DNA of 17,422 bases from Bacteroides sp. (GTDB lineage: Bacteria; Bacteroidota; Bacteroidia; Bacteroidales; Bacteroidaceae): NCBI GenBank assembly GCA_030151635.1, contig JASLDF010000132.1, positions 1 through 17,422 on the forward strand, written 5' to 3'. Below, one piece after another: positions 6,892 to 14,945 of this stretch; the first letter of the stretch is position 1, and the number at the start of each line of letters is the position of its first letter. The translations under genes and the position numbers were made by a program. The notes below the pieces were generated by a model, which worked only from the letters and a program-made list of their open reading frames with translations, was not told where the DNA came from and did not search any database.

Positions 6892-8487
6892 TTATTTTGT
6901 TTTACAATCCCACCAAACTGATGTATTCATATTGTCGGCACCTTTCAGGTAAGAACTAACCGCCATATCTAAATTTTGACCGTTTGTCGTATACTCTTTT
7001 TGAGGATAGGCTAATCTTCGAGCCCCTCTCTTCGAATCAACACTACCTTTTACACTCTGATTCAAAACCACACCCATAAGCTTAGGATATCCTGTTCTTC
7101 GAAATTCTGCCCAAGCTTCATTTCCAAGAGGAAACATTGCAATCCACTTTTGAGTAATAATACGTTCAAGATTCTCTTCAAAACCAGCTTCTTCCTTATA
7201 AGCTACAGTAATTTCCGAGACCTCTCCCGCAAAAGGATTTTCTCCAATCGGATCCTTGTATACCGAAGGTACATTCACTTTATTCTTCATATAAATATCT
7301 GCCCCAGAAGCGCCCCACTGTGCAAAAGATAATCGAATTCCTTCTTCATACCACTCTTTTCCCAATCGCCCTTGCATATTCCAACCTCTAAGAGCTCCCT
7401 CAGCTTTAAGAAATGCAACTTCGGCTGGTGTCATTAATACCAACGGAGTATTTGAAGAGTAGTTTATATTTGAGTAGCTCTGTGCAGTAGACAGCTCGGG
7501 TATTTTTATTCCAGAACGAAGGCCTATAAAACCGTTTACAATACCCTCTTTTGTAAAAGAACTTTCGGTAAAATATTTTTCTCTACGTGGATCTTGATAA
7601 CCATTCATAAACGAGGTAATGTCTGCACCAATTCGACTATCGCCTTTATTGTATTCGTACATGGATTTATATAGCGGATTTCCATCTTTACCAAATCCTG
7701 CATATTGAGCAATATCATCGGCACTTACCATGGTTCCAACCTCATGGTTTACAGCCTCCTCGGCCATTTTCTGTGCTAAATTTGCATCTGCATAAGCAAT
7801 GCGCATAGCCAATCTCAACTTCAACGAATTAGCATATTGTACCCATTTCAATACGTTGCCCGTGAAAATCTTGTCGGCATTAGAACTAAAGTGTTCAGTT
7901 TTATGACGCATCAAAACTTCAATAGCATCTGATAATTCTGTGAACATCATTTTATACACATCCTCTTGCGAATCTAACGGAGCATTAAGTTTACCATCAG
8001 CACCAATTTTACTATAAGGAATTGGACCATACGTATCTGTAATGCGGTGTACAGCGGCTACTTTTATGATGTGACCAACAGATAAAAAGACCTCATCGTC
8101 TGTCGACTCTTTCAACTCCAAATATGAAGGAATGATGTTTGGTAAGACATCAGTGTACATCACTTGATTCCAATTTTCTGGCTGGCAGAATGTAGAAAAT
8201 TTAGCATCATTGAAACTAGGATTTGAATCGGCCATATAACCTCCCCAACTTCCCCCCATTAAGCACTCAATAAATTGATTGGCATTAATGTTTGAAGCGG
8301 GAATAATCCAGCTCTGCATAAGAGTCATAGAAGATGCAATGCTATAAGCATCTCTACCCATCTCTTCTTTATTTACTTCATAAGGGTGCGTATTTATATC
8401 TTTAAATCCCAATGTACAAGAAGAACACAAAGCTCCTAAAGTACATACCCCTAGAGATATTGATTTATATATATATTGTTTAATCAT
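6892..8487 (-). CDS. susD-like: SusD/RagB-like outer-membrane lipoprotein (SusD-like_2 type)
   Basis: This 531-residue lipoprotein (lipobox LCSSC, Cys24) is followed by LGFKDINTHPYEVNKEEM, the conserved mature N-terminus of the SusD-like_2 subgroup. Helical TPR-like segments follow (for example DVLPNIIPSYLELKES and VGHIIKVAAVHRITDTYGP), with the typical block VLKWVQYANSLKLRLAMRIAYADANLAQKMAEEAV around 210-250 and LMTPAEVAFLKAEGALRGW later. SusD proteins cap the SusC barrel from outside and deliver glycans to it. It starts 11 bp after susC and the two form the transporter pair. Length and composition are normal, with no frame disruption. Confidence 0.93.
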   Translation of the reverse strand: MIKQYIYKSISLGVCTLGALCSSCTLGFKDINTHPYEVNKEEMGRDAYSIASSMTLMQSWIIPASNINANQFIECLMGGSWGGYMADSNPSFNDAKFSTFCQPENWNQVMYTDVLPNIIPSYLELKESTDDEVFLSVGHIIKVAAVHRITDTYGPIPYSKIGADGKLNAPLDSQEDVYKMMFTELSDAIEVLMRHKTEHFSSNADKIFTGNVLKWVQYANSLKLRLAMRIAYADANLAQKMAEEAVNHEVGTMVSADDIAQYAGFGKDGNPLYKSMYEYNKGDSRIGADITSFMNGYQDPRREKYFTESSFTKEGIVNGFIGLRSGIKIPELSTAQSYSNINYSSNTPLVLMTPAEVAFLKAEGALRGWNMQGRLGKEWYEEGIRLSFAQWGASGADIYMKNKVNVPSVYKDPIGENPFAGEVSEITVAYKEEAGFEENLERIITQKWIAMFPLGNEAWAEFRRTGYPKLMGVVLNQSVKGSVDSKRGARRLAYPQKEYTTNGQNLDMAVSSYLKGADNMNTSVWWDCKTK

Positions 8488-8498
8488 AGCTATTCATA

Positions 8499-11400
8499 TT
8501 AAAATTTAAGCTTCAAATTGACACCAAAATTTCTTGTACTAGGCATCATGAAGTAATCAATTCCTTGATAATAGTTACCCGTTGATGCTATATTTTCCGG
8601 ATCAAATGGTGCTTTACAATACATCATCCATAAGTTCCTACCTACCAAAGTAATAGAAGCATCTACCACATTATTAAACCATTTTTTTGGTAAATTATAT
8701 CCCAAGCTAAGCTCTTGTAGCCTAACATTGGTGGCACTATATGTATAATATTGAGGAACTCCATCGCTGCTACCTACTGTATTAAACCATTTATCAGCAG
8801 CAATTAAATCTTGATTATTGTTAATCAAAACCCCTCCAAAGTCACGAGCTTGTGCTGTCTGTTTCGATACACCATAATAATCTAGTGCAGCTTGAGTTTT
8901 TGAATAGACAACACCACCTAAACGAGCAGCGATCATAAAGCCTAGATTTAAACCTTTGTAACTCAAATCATTTCTCCACGCCATATTTGCTTTGGCAAAA
9001 ACACTACCCAGTTTAATATAGTCTTTGAAGTTGTTGATTTTTTCAGCTTGAATATTCTCGTTTTCATCCACATAAACTTGATTCATGTTATCACGTACCA
9101 AATCCGAAGTCGAGTATAAATCTCCTAATCCTCCTCCTTTCGTTAATATAAATCGGGCTTGGTCAATTCCACCCACGTCCAAATGACTTATAGATAACTT
9201 CTCTCCTGTAATCGGATTAATTGCATTATCGGCCAAATCAATGATTTTATTTCTGTTCATACTCAACGTATAGTTAGAGCTCCAAGAAAAATCTCGCCAT
9301 GTATTCGAATACCCCAGTGATAACTCAATACCACGGTTTCTAACATTACCCGTTTGAATATAGACTTTAGACCAACCTGAAGAGGCCGATATACCAGGAT
9401 CGAATGTTTGATTAGATGTTTCTGTGTTATAAAATGAAAAGTCTAAGTTAAAGTTAGAAAGGAATCGAGTGGTTAACCCAAACTCCCAAGAATCTGTACG
9501 TTCAGGTTTTAAGTTATACATAGGATACTCCGTTTTAGGTACCCAAACCTTAGCATTATTATCCCATGCATAGGTTGGGTTCGCTCTATATCGTGCAAAG
9601 GGCAAACCTACAGAGGCATACGAAGCACGTACTTTTAAGTAGGAAACCTCTTTGGGCAGATTGAAGATTTCAGACAATACCAAGGATACACCTACTGAAG
9701 GATAAAAAAACGATTTATTCACCGATTTAGGTCCTGCCAATTGAGATGGCCAGTCATTTCTACCTGTCAAAGTCAAGTAGTATGCCCCTTTAAACCCTAT
9801 TTCCGCTGTTGCAAAAAGCGAATTAATCTTCTCTCTCCATCCGTCTTGATCACGTATGGTTTTCGAATCACTTAGTTGTTTCACATTAAAGACATTAGGA
9901 ATTCCCGTATTTTCATACACTCCATCAGCTATTTTAACTCCATACGCAATAGGTCCACGCACAATTAGTGCATCAGAACGCATGTCGTTTGTTGAACCTC
10001 CTAAATTTAAGGACAGTGATAATGAGTTATCAAATTGCTTATTCATACTTACCAATACGTCGGCATAAGTTTGTATGTCTTTTGTTTGATTAATACCGTA
10101 CAAGCCATTTGGTGAACCTTCGGTAAGTAGTGTTACCGTCGAAGCATTGAATTTCTCTGTAAATGTATTGTTAGTTCTATCTCTTCTAAAACGAGCAGCT
10201 ACATTAAGCCAATCAAAAACATCAACTTTCACCCCTATATTATACATATATCGAGTTTTGTTGTTTTGACGGCGATTTCTATAGTTTATCCAATACGGGT
10301 TTTGGAGTACATATGTACCTTGTCCAGAAGGCCAATATTGTTCGTAAATTTTTCTAGAACCGTTGAATCGCTCAAACATTTGAATGTCTTTCCAATCATT
10401 TCCTCTAGGAAAGAGATAGGCCGAAGCCAATGGGTTATTATATACCCCTTGATTGGTCATATTCAAGTCTTTTTGTTGAATTGAACTTCCTCCTAAATCC
10501 AACTGAACACGATCATTAAATAGTGATGTTGTGTTACGAGCTGTAAAATTATAACGTTCATACTTGTTATTTGGTGTAACACCACGGGAATTAACCGAGC
10601 CTACAGAAACATACGTTTGATTCTTATCATTTCCCATAGATATCGATGCAGTTTCTGTACCAACCACACCCGTTTGGAAGTAATTGCTACGAGGAGAGTA
10701 GCTCATTCGCTCTTCGGAGATTAGTTTATCGCCCCAACTTTTATACGCATCGGAGGTGCCATATGTGTTTTGAAACTTAGGCATAACAAACGGACTTATA
10801 AACTCTGTATTACTCGAGAAAGTTACGTGGGTTTTACCCGCTTGTCCCTGTTTAGTTGTAACTACGATAGCACCATTAGCAGCTTCACTACCATATAGAG
10901 CAGCCGCAGCAGCTCCAGTTAAAACTGTTAATGATGCAATATCTTCAGGGTTAATATCTGCAATTGATTCTGATGTACCCTGCGATTCAAACTCCGTACT
11001 TCCCTTCGAAGTAAAGTTAAACATTGGCACACCATCTATAACATAAAGTGCATTACTAGATTGTTCAATACTCTTCGTTCCACGCATCACTACTTTGGTG
11101 GCTCCCCCGACTCCTGATGAGCTACTATTAATGGTAACACCAGCAACTTTGCCCGACAAAGCATTAATAAAGTTCGCATCTTTATTTTTTAGCAATTCGT
11201 CCGACTTAACTTCTTGCACATTATAGCTCAATGCTTTCTGAGAACGTTTAATACCTAAGGCAGTCACGACAACTTCATCTAATAACTCTGAGTCTTCCGA
11301 CAAAGTCACCGTGTAACGGTTTTGGGATCCGGCACGTACCTCTTTAGGTGAATAACCAACATAAGAAAAGACTAGCAAATCGTTGGTATTCACGGTCAAG

Positions 11401-11849
11401 TCAAACTCTCCATCGAAGTTGGTGATGGTTCCGTTTGCCGTATTTTTCACCTTCACGTTTACACCGATAAGTGGTTCTCCTTCAGAATCGTAAACGATGC
11501 CTGATATTTGTTTTTTTATTTTATTCTCAGACTGTATAATATGTAAAGAGATAAAACCATCTTTTATACTAAAAGTTAGTCCCGAATCTTTCAATACTGA
11601 TTTTAAGGCAGACTCTACAGATGTGTTTTTAATGTTGACATCTACTTTTCTGTTTGTAGGAAGCAGCGACTCATTATAAGCTATAGAAAACTTGCCTTGT
11701 TCTCCGATTTTCTTTAGTGCCTCCTTTAGCGTTATTTGATTCTCTTGAAGAGTAATCTTCTGATTGTTTTGTGCATAGAGCGATGCGTTGCATAGCAACA
11801 TGCCGATAAAAAGCAGAATGCTTCGTATCATTACTCGATAATAATTCAT
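8499..11849 (-). CDS. susC-like: SusC/RagA-type TonB-dependent transporter with STN signalling domain
   Basis: This 1116-residue outer-membrane protein has a signal peptide cleaved after ASLYA (about residue 26). An STN domain (about 30-105, with LKEALKKIGEQGKFSIAYNE) marks transporters that signal to a FecR anti-sigma factor. A carboxypeptidase-regulatory-like domain (about 113-185, ISGIVYDSEGEPLIGVNVKV) and a TonB-box region (DEVVVTALG, 191-199) follow. The plug domain (about 205-330) includes INALSGKVAGVTI and YVIDGVP, and the remaining residues form the 22-strand barrel, which ends in a terminal Phe (NLKLKF). It should import oligosaccharides using TonB energy. It is the first structural gene, 148 bp after fecR, and its leader is overlapped by a predicted antisense RNA. 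An in-frame ATG at codon 7 is a possible alternative start. Confidence 0.95.
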   Translation of the reverse strand: MNYYRVMIRSILLFIGMLLCNASLYAQNNQKITLQENQITLKEALKKIGEQGKFSIAYNESLLPTNRKVDVNIKNTSVESALKSVLKDSGLTFSIKDGFISLHIIQSENKIKKQISGIVYDSEGEPLIGVNVKVKNTANGTITNFDGEFDLTVNTNDLLVFSYVGYSPKEVRAGSQNRYTVTLSEDSELLDEVVVTALGIKRSQKALSYNVQEVKSDELLKNKDANFINALSGKVAGVTINSSSSGVGGATKVVMRGTKSIEQSSNALYVIDGVPMFNFTSKGSTEFESQGTSESIADINPEDIASLTVLTGAAAAALYGSEAANGAIVVTTKQGQAGKTHVTFSSNTEFISPFVMPKFQNTYGTSDAYKSWGDKLISEERMSYSPRSNYFQTGVVGTETASISMGNDKNQTYVSVGSVNSRGVTPNNKYERYNFTARNTTSLFNDRVQLDLGGSSIQQKDLNMTNQGVYNNPLASAYLFPRGNDWKDIQMFERFNGSRKIYEQYWPSGQGTYVLQNPYWINYRNRRQNNKTRYMYNIGVKVDVFDWLNVAARFRRDRTNNTFTEKFNASTVTLLTEGSPNGLYGINQTKDIQTYADVLVSMNKQFDNSLSLSLNLGGSTNDMRSDALIVRGPIAYGVKIADGVYENTGIPNVFNVKQLSDSKTIRDQDGWREKINSLFATAEIGFKGAYYLTLTGRNDWPSQLAGPKSVNKSFFYPSVGVSLVLSEIFNLPKEVSYLKVRASYASVGLPFARYRANPTYAWDNNAKVWVPKTEYPMYNLKPERTDSWEFGLTTRFLSNFNLDFSFYNTETSNQTFDPGISASSGWSKVYIQTGNVRNRGIELSLGYSNTWRDFSWSSNYTLSMNRNKIIDLADNAINPITGEKLSISHLDVGGIDQARFILTKGGGLGDLYSTSDLVRDNMNQVYVDENENIQAEKINNFKDYIKLGSVFAKANMAWRNDLSYKGLNLGFMIAARLGGVVYSKTQAALDYYGVSKQTAQARDFGGVLINNNQDLIAADKWFNTVGSSDGVPQYYTYSATNVRLQELSLGYNLPKKWFNNVVDASITLVGRNLWMMYCKAPFDPENIASTGNYYQGIDYFMMPSTRNFGVNLKLKF

Positions 11850-11856
11850 AGATTTG
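11849..11856 (+). promoter_or_regulatory. -7 promoter element for a + strand antisense RNA
   Basis: TAGATTTG fits the Bacteroides -7 consensus TAnnTTTG exactly. It begins at the first base of the susC start codon and points away from susC into the fecR-susC gap. No good TTTG -33 element is present at the usual 19-21 bp spacing; the nearest is TTCG at 11822. Initiation would fall near 11862. The match is strong for the -7 element only. Confidence 0.5.
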
Positions 11857-11911
11857 TAATTGTTTCTTAAGTTTTAAGATTTTGATTGTAAACTTTTAAT
11901 TCTTCTGAAAT

Positions 11912-11923
11912 AAGATTAATCTT
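11912..11923. repeat. perfect 12-bp palindrome in the susC leader
   Basis: AAGATTAATCTT is its own reverse complement and directly abuts the terminator-like hairpin that begins at 11923. It lies 63-74 bp upstream of the susC start. It could be an operator or part of the fold of the leader or antisense RNA. Confidence 0.4.
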
Positions 11924-11961
11924 GTTGGGGTAAGGGGTCCATCCTTATCCCAACATTTTTT
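11923..11961 (+). terminator. intrinsic terminator on the + strand in the fecR-susC gap
   Basis: A 13-bp stem pairs 11923-11935 (TGTTGGGGTAAGG) with 11943-11955 (CCTTATCCCAACA), with one G-U-type mismatch and a seven-base loop. Six T follow at 11956-11961 on the + strand. Read on the - strand the hairpin is followed by AGATTAATC rather than a T-run, so it fits termination of a + strand RNA better than of the fecR message. No + strand protein gene ends here, which is the main argument for the antisense RNA. Confidence 0.75.
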
Positions 11962-11997
11962 CATAGGCCTAATCGATTTTATGTGTTTATATTCATA

Positions 11998-12981
11998 TTA
12001 TTTATAGATATAGCAAACACCACTCTTTTCGTGATATTTAAAATCGCCTACCACAGTTTTAAGTACTTGCATAATATCATCAAAGGTTTCGTGCCTTCTA
12101 AAGTGGAGACTAAACTTATCCGAACTAAATAGACTTGGATTAAACTGCATGTATTTGTCAAACTTAACCCCTACTTCATTCAGTATATCCGCTATGGAAG
12201 CACCCTCAAATATTAGTTCTCCTTTTTGCCATGCCGTTACCGCGTCTACATTTGGAAGAAACTTTGTCATTTTATTGGTTAAAGCATCTAACTGTACCTG
12301 TTCTCCAGGATATAAAATCGTTTTTTCTTTCGTTAATGTGCATTCTACCTCAACACTTCCCTCTAGTAAAGTGGCACAGCTATTTACACTCTTCTGATAT
12401 GAAGCGACATTGAATTCCGTACCTAACGCACGAACCGACATATTTTTCGTAAGCACTATAAATGGGCGTTGGGGGTCTTTATAAACATTGAAATTCGCTT
12501 CACCAATAAGGTGTACCTCTCTGTTTTTTCCTGAAAAGTTGGATGGATACAAAATAGTTGATCCCGAATTAATGGTAACGAATGTACCATCTGGTAAAGT
12601 TATGTCCTGAAGTTGCCCTAGAGGAGCATGAATTTCTTGAATAGTGAAAGAAGAAGTGTTATCCCGACTAAGCCATAAGGTACCCCCCACAGAAACAATA
12701 GTTAGAACAGCTGCAACAGCAACTTTTCTGAACCAACGCATTTGAACGGTTTTGCTACGTGATTTTCTCTGATTAATACGTGACATTACCTCCAACAAAA
12801 CACGGTCGGTATTTTTGTCTGTATCTTCTGTCGTCTTATCCCATAGGCTTAACAAAGCTTTTTCCTTATTACCCTGGGAATCTTCTGAACACAACCAATC
12901 CGAAAATTCTTTCGTTTCGTGCACGGTTACATCAGATTTGTCGATATATTGATTTAATATATTTTCGTTGTTGTCTTTCAT
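11998..12981 (-). CDS. FecR-family anti-sigma factor
   Basis: This 327-residue protein has a cytoplasmic N-terminal region (about 1-85) for binding the sigma factor, one membrane segment at about 87-105 (VAVAAVLTIVSVGGTLWLS), a periplasmic FecR domain (about 118-215, with LPDGTFVTINSGSTILYP and RALGTEFNVASY) and a C-terminal DUF4974 domain (about 255-325, ELIFEGASIADILNEV). It would hold the sigma factor until the STN domain of the occupied SusC contacts its periplasmic part. It lies 54 bp after the sigma gene, probably co-transcribed with it, and is separated from susC by a 148-bp gap containing regulatory structure. Confidence 0.92.
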   Translation of the reverse strand: MKDNNENILNQYIDKSDVTVHETKEFSDWLCSEDSQGNKEKALLSLWDKTTEDTDKNTDRVLLEVMSRINQRKSRSKTVQMRWFRKVAVAAVLTIVSVGGTLWLSRDNTSSFTIQEIHAPLGQLQDITLPDGTFVTINSGSTILYPSNFSGKNREVHLIGEANFNVYKDPQRPFIVLTKNMSVRALGTEFNVASYQKSVNSCATLLEGSVEVECTLTKEKTILYPGEQVQLDALTNKMTKFLPNVDAVTAWQKGELIFEGASIADILNEVGVKFDKYMQFNPSLFSSDKFSLHFRRHETFDDIMQVLKTVVGDFKYHEKSGVCYIYK

Positions 12982-13035
12982 AGTTTAAATAAACATAAGC
13001 TTGCTACTATGACAAAGACAAGATAGGCACAGTAA

Positions 13036-13587
13036 CTACTTAAAGAAAAGTGAATAAATTATGATAAAAGTGAATATTTCTTTTTTCAAAGCTACAGAAG
13101 CTAAATACAGATGGTGTTCTACAGTTCGTAACGACAAGCCCATTTTCTCTGATATCTCTTTGTTAGCCAAGCCTTGAAGACGACTCAGCAAGAAAACTTC
13201 ACGCCTTTTAGGAGGCATTTCTGAGATAATTTTAGATGTTAGTTTTTTTAGCTCTTGTGCAGATATTTCATCATAAATAGTGTTTGTTTCTTGTTCTGCA
13301 CTCAAAGAATAGGCCAAGTATGCCTCGTACTTACGAATAACCTCCTCACGCTTGAAGAAATTTAATATATGGTTCTTCACCATAGTAAATATATACGTGT
13401 TATACTTTTCGGTATCTTCCCAAATATTAGGCAATTCCCAAAGTTGCACAAAAATATCTTGCGCAATATCTTCGGCATCTGCCTCCGACTTCAAAAGCTT
13501 GAATGCATAAGCCCTTACCTTAGGATAAAAGGTTCTAAAAAACAACTCAAACTTTTTTCGCTTAAGCTTTTCTGTGTTGTTAAACAT
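13036..13587 (-). CDS. ECF-type RNA polymerase sigma factor (FecI-like, Bacteroides expansion family)
   Basis: The protein has sigma region 2 (FELFFRTFYPKVRAYAFKLL, then DAEDIAQDIFVQLW) and region 4 (MPPKRREVFLLSRLQGLANK, then EISEKMGLSLRTVEHHLYLA), and a hydrophobic C-terminal tail common in this group. It should direct polymerase to the susC promoter when released by the adjacent anti-sigma factor. The longest frame begins at a GTG at 13641, giving 201 residues, but that GTG overlaps the last base of a consensus -7 element. The ATG at 13587 is therefore preferred, giving 183 residues, a usual length for the family, with a leader of about 45 nt. Confidence 0.9.
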   Translation of the reverse strand: MFNNTEKLKRKKFELFFRTFYPKVRAYAFKLLKSEADAEDIAQDIFVQLWELPNIWEDTEKYNTYIFTMVKNHILNFFKREEVIRKYEAYLAYSLSAEQETNTIYDEISAQELKKLTSKIISEMPPKRREVFLLSRLQGLANKEISEKMGLSLRTVEHHLYLASVALKKEIFTFIIIYSLFFK

Positions 13588-13640
13588 GCCCGATAGATAT
13601 TGGTTAACTCGATATATATTGTGTTTTTCGAGTGTGGACA

Positions 13641-13671
13641 CAAATATATAGTAATCAAATGTTAAAACAAA
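13641..13671 (-). promoter_or_regulatory. housekeeping-type promoter of the sigma/anti-sigma genes
   Basis: Read on the - strand, TTTG (13671-13668) is followed by exactly 19 bp and then TATATTTG (13648-13641), an exact fit to the Bacteroides -33/-7 consensus TTTG-N19-TAnnTTTG. Initiation is expected near 13635. Because it fits the primary sigma consensus, the regulatory pair is probably made at a basal level independent of its own ECF sigma factor. It lies inside the segment bracketed by the 128-bp repeats. Confidence 0.85.
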
Positions 13672-13779
13672 GAAAATAAAAATGAGTAAATATAATCATC
13701 AGTCACAATATCTTCTTACACATCGCTTTCACCTCGTTAATCATAGCTATATTTTATGTTTATCATCTCTAAAGATTAC

Positions 13780-13907
13780 GCCAATCACAGCACCCACCCC
13801 AAATAACACTACGCTTGCCCCACCCAGAACCGACTATCAACGACACCCTCGCCTGCTTTAAGACAGAGGTTTTCGTCATCAGCAGAAAGAAAGAGCGGAT
13901 GATTAAA
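13780..13907. repeat. 128-bp direct repeat, right copy (flanks the PUL)
   Basis: This is the exact second copy of 1432-1559, offset by 12,348 bp in the same orientation. It lies about 110 bp upstream of the sigma-factor promoter and 108 bp before the ABC exporter gene. Recombination between the copies would remove all eight PUL genes with promoter and terminator and leave one repeat between the SPFH lipoprotein gene and the ABC exporter genes. A short + strand frame (13682-13861) crosses into it but does not look like a gene. Confidence 0.97.
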
Positions 13908-13975
13908 CGACAGAACAGAACTTTTACCAGGCTATAGCAGCAAAATTGAATCGTGTAAACAGCGCATAATCAATT

Positions 13976-14009
13976 ATTCTAGATATATTTACGAAAATTA
14001 CATTCTAGA
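13976..14009 (+). promoter_or_regulatory. paired ATTCTAGA sites around a possible -7 element upstream of the ABC exporter
   Basis: ATTCTAGA occurs at 13976-13983 and 14002-14009, a 26-bp period, with TATATTTA (one base off TAnnTTTG) at 13984-13991 between them. Because TCTAGA is palindromic, the sites could bind a dimeric regulator. The arrangement, just before the ATG at 14016, suggests a regulated promoter. No clear -33 element was found. Confidence 0.35.
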
Positions 14010-14015
14010 ATTAAT

Positions 14016-14927
14016 ATGAAATATAGCATACAGGCCAAACAAATTTCGTTTGCCTACAATCAACAGAAAGTTCTTAAAGGACTCAATTTAAATGTACCGA
14101 AGGGTAGCATTTATGGGTTCTTAGGAAAAAATGGTGCGGGGAAAAGTACCACCATTAAGCTGATGCTGGGACTGCTAAATTGCCAAGAGGGCGATTTCGT
14201 AGTGAATGGCAGTAGCATACGCAGCGAACGTGAGCAGGTACTAAACAGCGTGGGATGCCTCATTGAGAGTCCTGCTTTTTACCAAAAGTTCACAGCCTAT
14301 GAGAACCTGAAATACAACAGCTTTTATTATAAAGATTGCGATGAGAAACGGATTGACGAGCTACTCGAGTTGGTTGATTTATCGGCATCGCGCAACAAGA
14401 AAGTGAATAAGTTTTCTACAGGAATGTACCAACGCTTAGGCATTGCACGGGCGTTGCTTAACAACCCCGAAATACTGATTCTGGACGAGCCTCTGAATGG
14501 TTTGGACCCCGATGGAATCCATTTGATACGGAAGTTAATTTTGGAACTTCAAGCACAAGGAAAGACCATTTTCTTGTCGAGCCACATTCTTGACGAGGTG
14601 GAAAAGACATGCACCCACGTGGGCATTATTGACGAGGGTGAATTGCGACACGAAGGCGAGTTGAAGCACTTGCTTTTGCAACAGCAACAGGTGTTATTGA
14701 CCACCAGCGAAACGGATATGCGTCGTGTAGAAGAGTTGGCGAATGCACATCAATTTACCTACCGACAAGTGAGTCCTACCGAGGCTCAAATCGGTGTTAC
14801 CGATGAGCAAGAGCACCACAAACTCATCTACCTTTTGGTGCAAGAAGGCATCCACATTTATAACATCACTAGCACAAGGAATCACTTGGAAGACCTCTTC
14901 TTAAGTATGACTCATCTGGCTAAATAA
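14016..14927 (+). CDS. ABC transporter ATP-binding protein (BcrA/NatA-like exporter type)
   Basis: This 303-residue ATPase carries all nucleotide-binding motifs: Walker A GKNGAGKST (37-45), a signature FSTGM (133-137, a variant of LSGGQ common in ABC-2-type exporters), Walker B ILILDE (153-158) with catalytic Glu158, a D-loop NGLDPDG (161-167) and the switch His190 in LSSHILDE. The region after about 210 is the variable C-terminal extension of this group. It lies 18 bp before a membrane gene and together they form an ABC-2-type exporter. Relatives export or give protection against peptide antibiotics and similar compounds, but the substrate here is unknown. Confidence 0.9.
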   Translation: MKYSIQAKQISFAYNQQKVLKGLNLNVPKGSIYGFLGKNGAGKSTTIKLMLGLLNCQEGDFVVNGSSIRSEREQVLNSVGCLIESPAFYQKFTAYENLKYNSFYYKDCDEKRIDELLELVDLSASRNKKVNKFSTGMYQRLGIARALLNNPEILILDEPLNGLDPDGIHLIRKLILELQAQGKTIFLSSHILDEVEKTCTHVGIIDEGELRHEGELKHLLLQQQQVLLTTSETDMRRVEELANAHQFTYRQVSPTEAQIGVTDEQEHHKLIYLLVQEGIHIYNITSTRNHLEDLFLSMTHLAK

Positions 14928-14945
14928 CCCCCTAAAAGTGTACGT

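Larger units (their letters stand above)
11862..11961 (+). ncRNA. predicted DonS-like cis-antisense small RNA over the susC leader
   Basis: A + strand transcript starting just after TAGATTTG (11849-11856) and ending at the hairpin and T6 run (11923-11961) would be about 100 nt. It would be fully complementary to the 5' leader of susC and encode nothing. Bacteroides PULs controlled by ECF sigma/anti-sigma pairs and aimed at host glycans are known to carry such antisense RNAs (DonS of the B. fragilis N-glycan PUL is the type example), which lower susC-operon expression. The RNA also includes the perfect palindrome AAGATTAATCTT (11912-11923). Promoter element and terminator are seen directly; transcription and repression are inferred. 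Confidence 0.6.

Noticed and set aside
9856..10484. Short + strand frames opposite susC
   Set aside because: They are antisense shadows of the barrel-coding sequence with no ribosome site, promoter or recognisable domain.
11850..11997. The hairpin at 11923-11955 as a terminator of the sigma/anti-sigma message
   Set aside because: On the - strand it is followed by AGATTAATC rather than a T-run; the six T lie on the + strand side. Structure-mediated attenuation remains possible.
13682..13861. A + strand frame of 59 codons running from the sigma upstream region into the right 128-bp repeat
   Set aside because: It has an unusual composition, ends inside the non-coding repeat, overlaps the region upstream of the sigma promoter, and has no counterpart at the left copy.
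1432..13907. Attachment sites of an integrase-driven mobile island
   Set aside because: No integrase, excisionase, relaxase, transposase or tRNA gene is present, and 128 bp of perfect identity fits homologous recombination better than a short recombinase core. A recombinase acting from elsewhere cannot be excluded.
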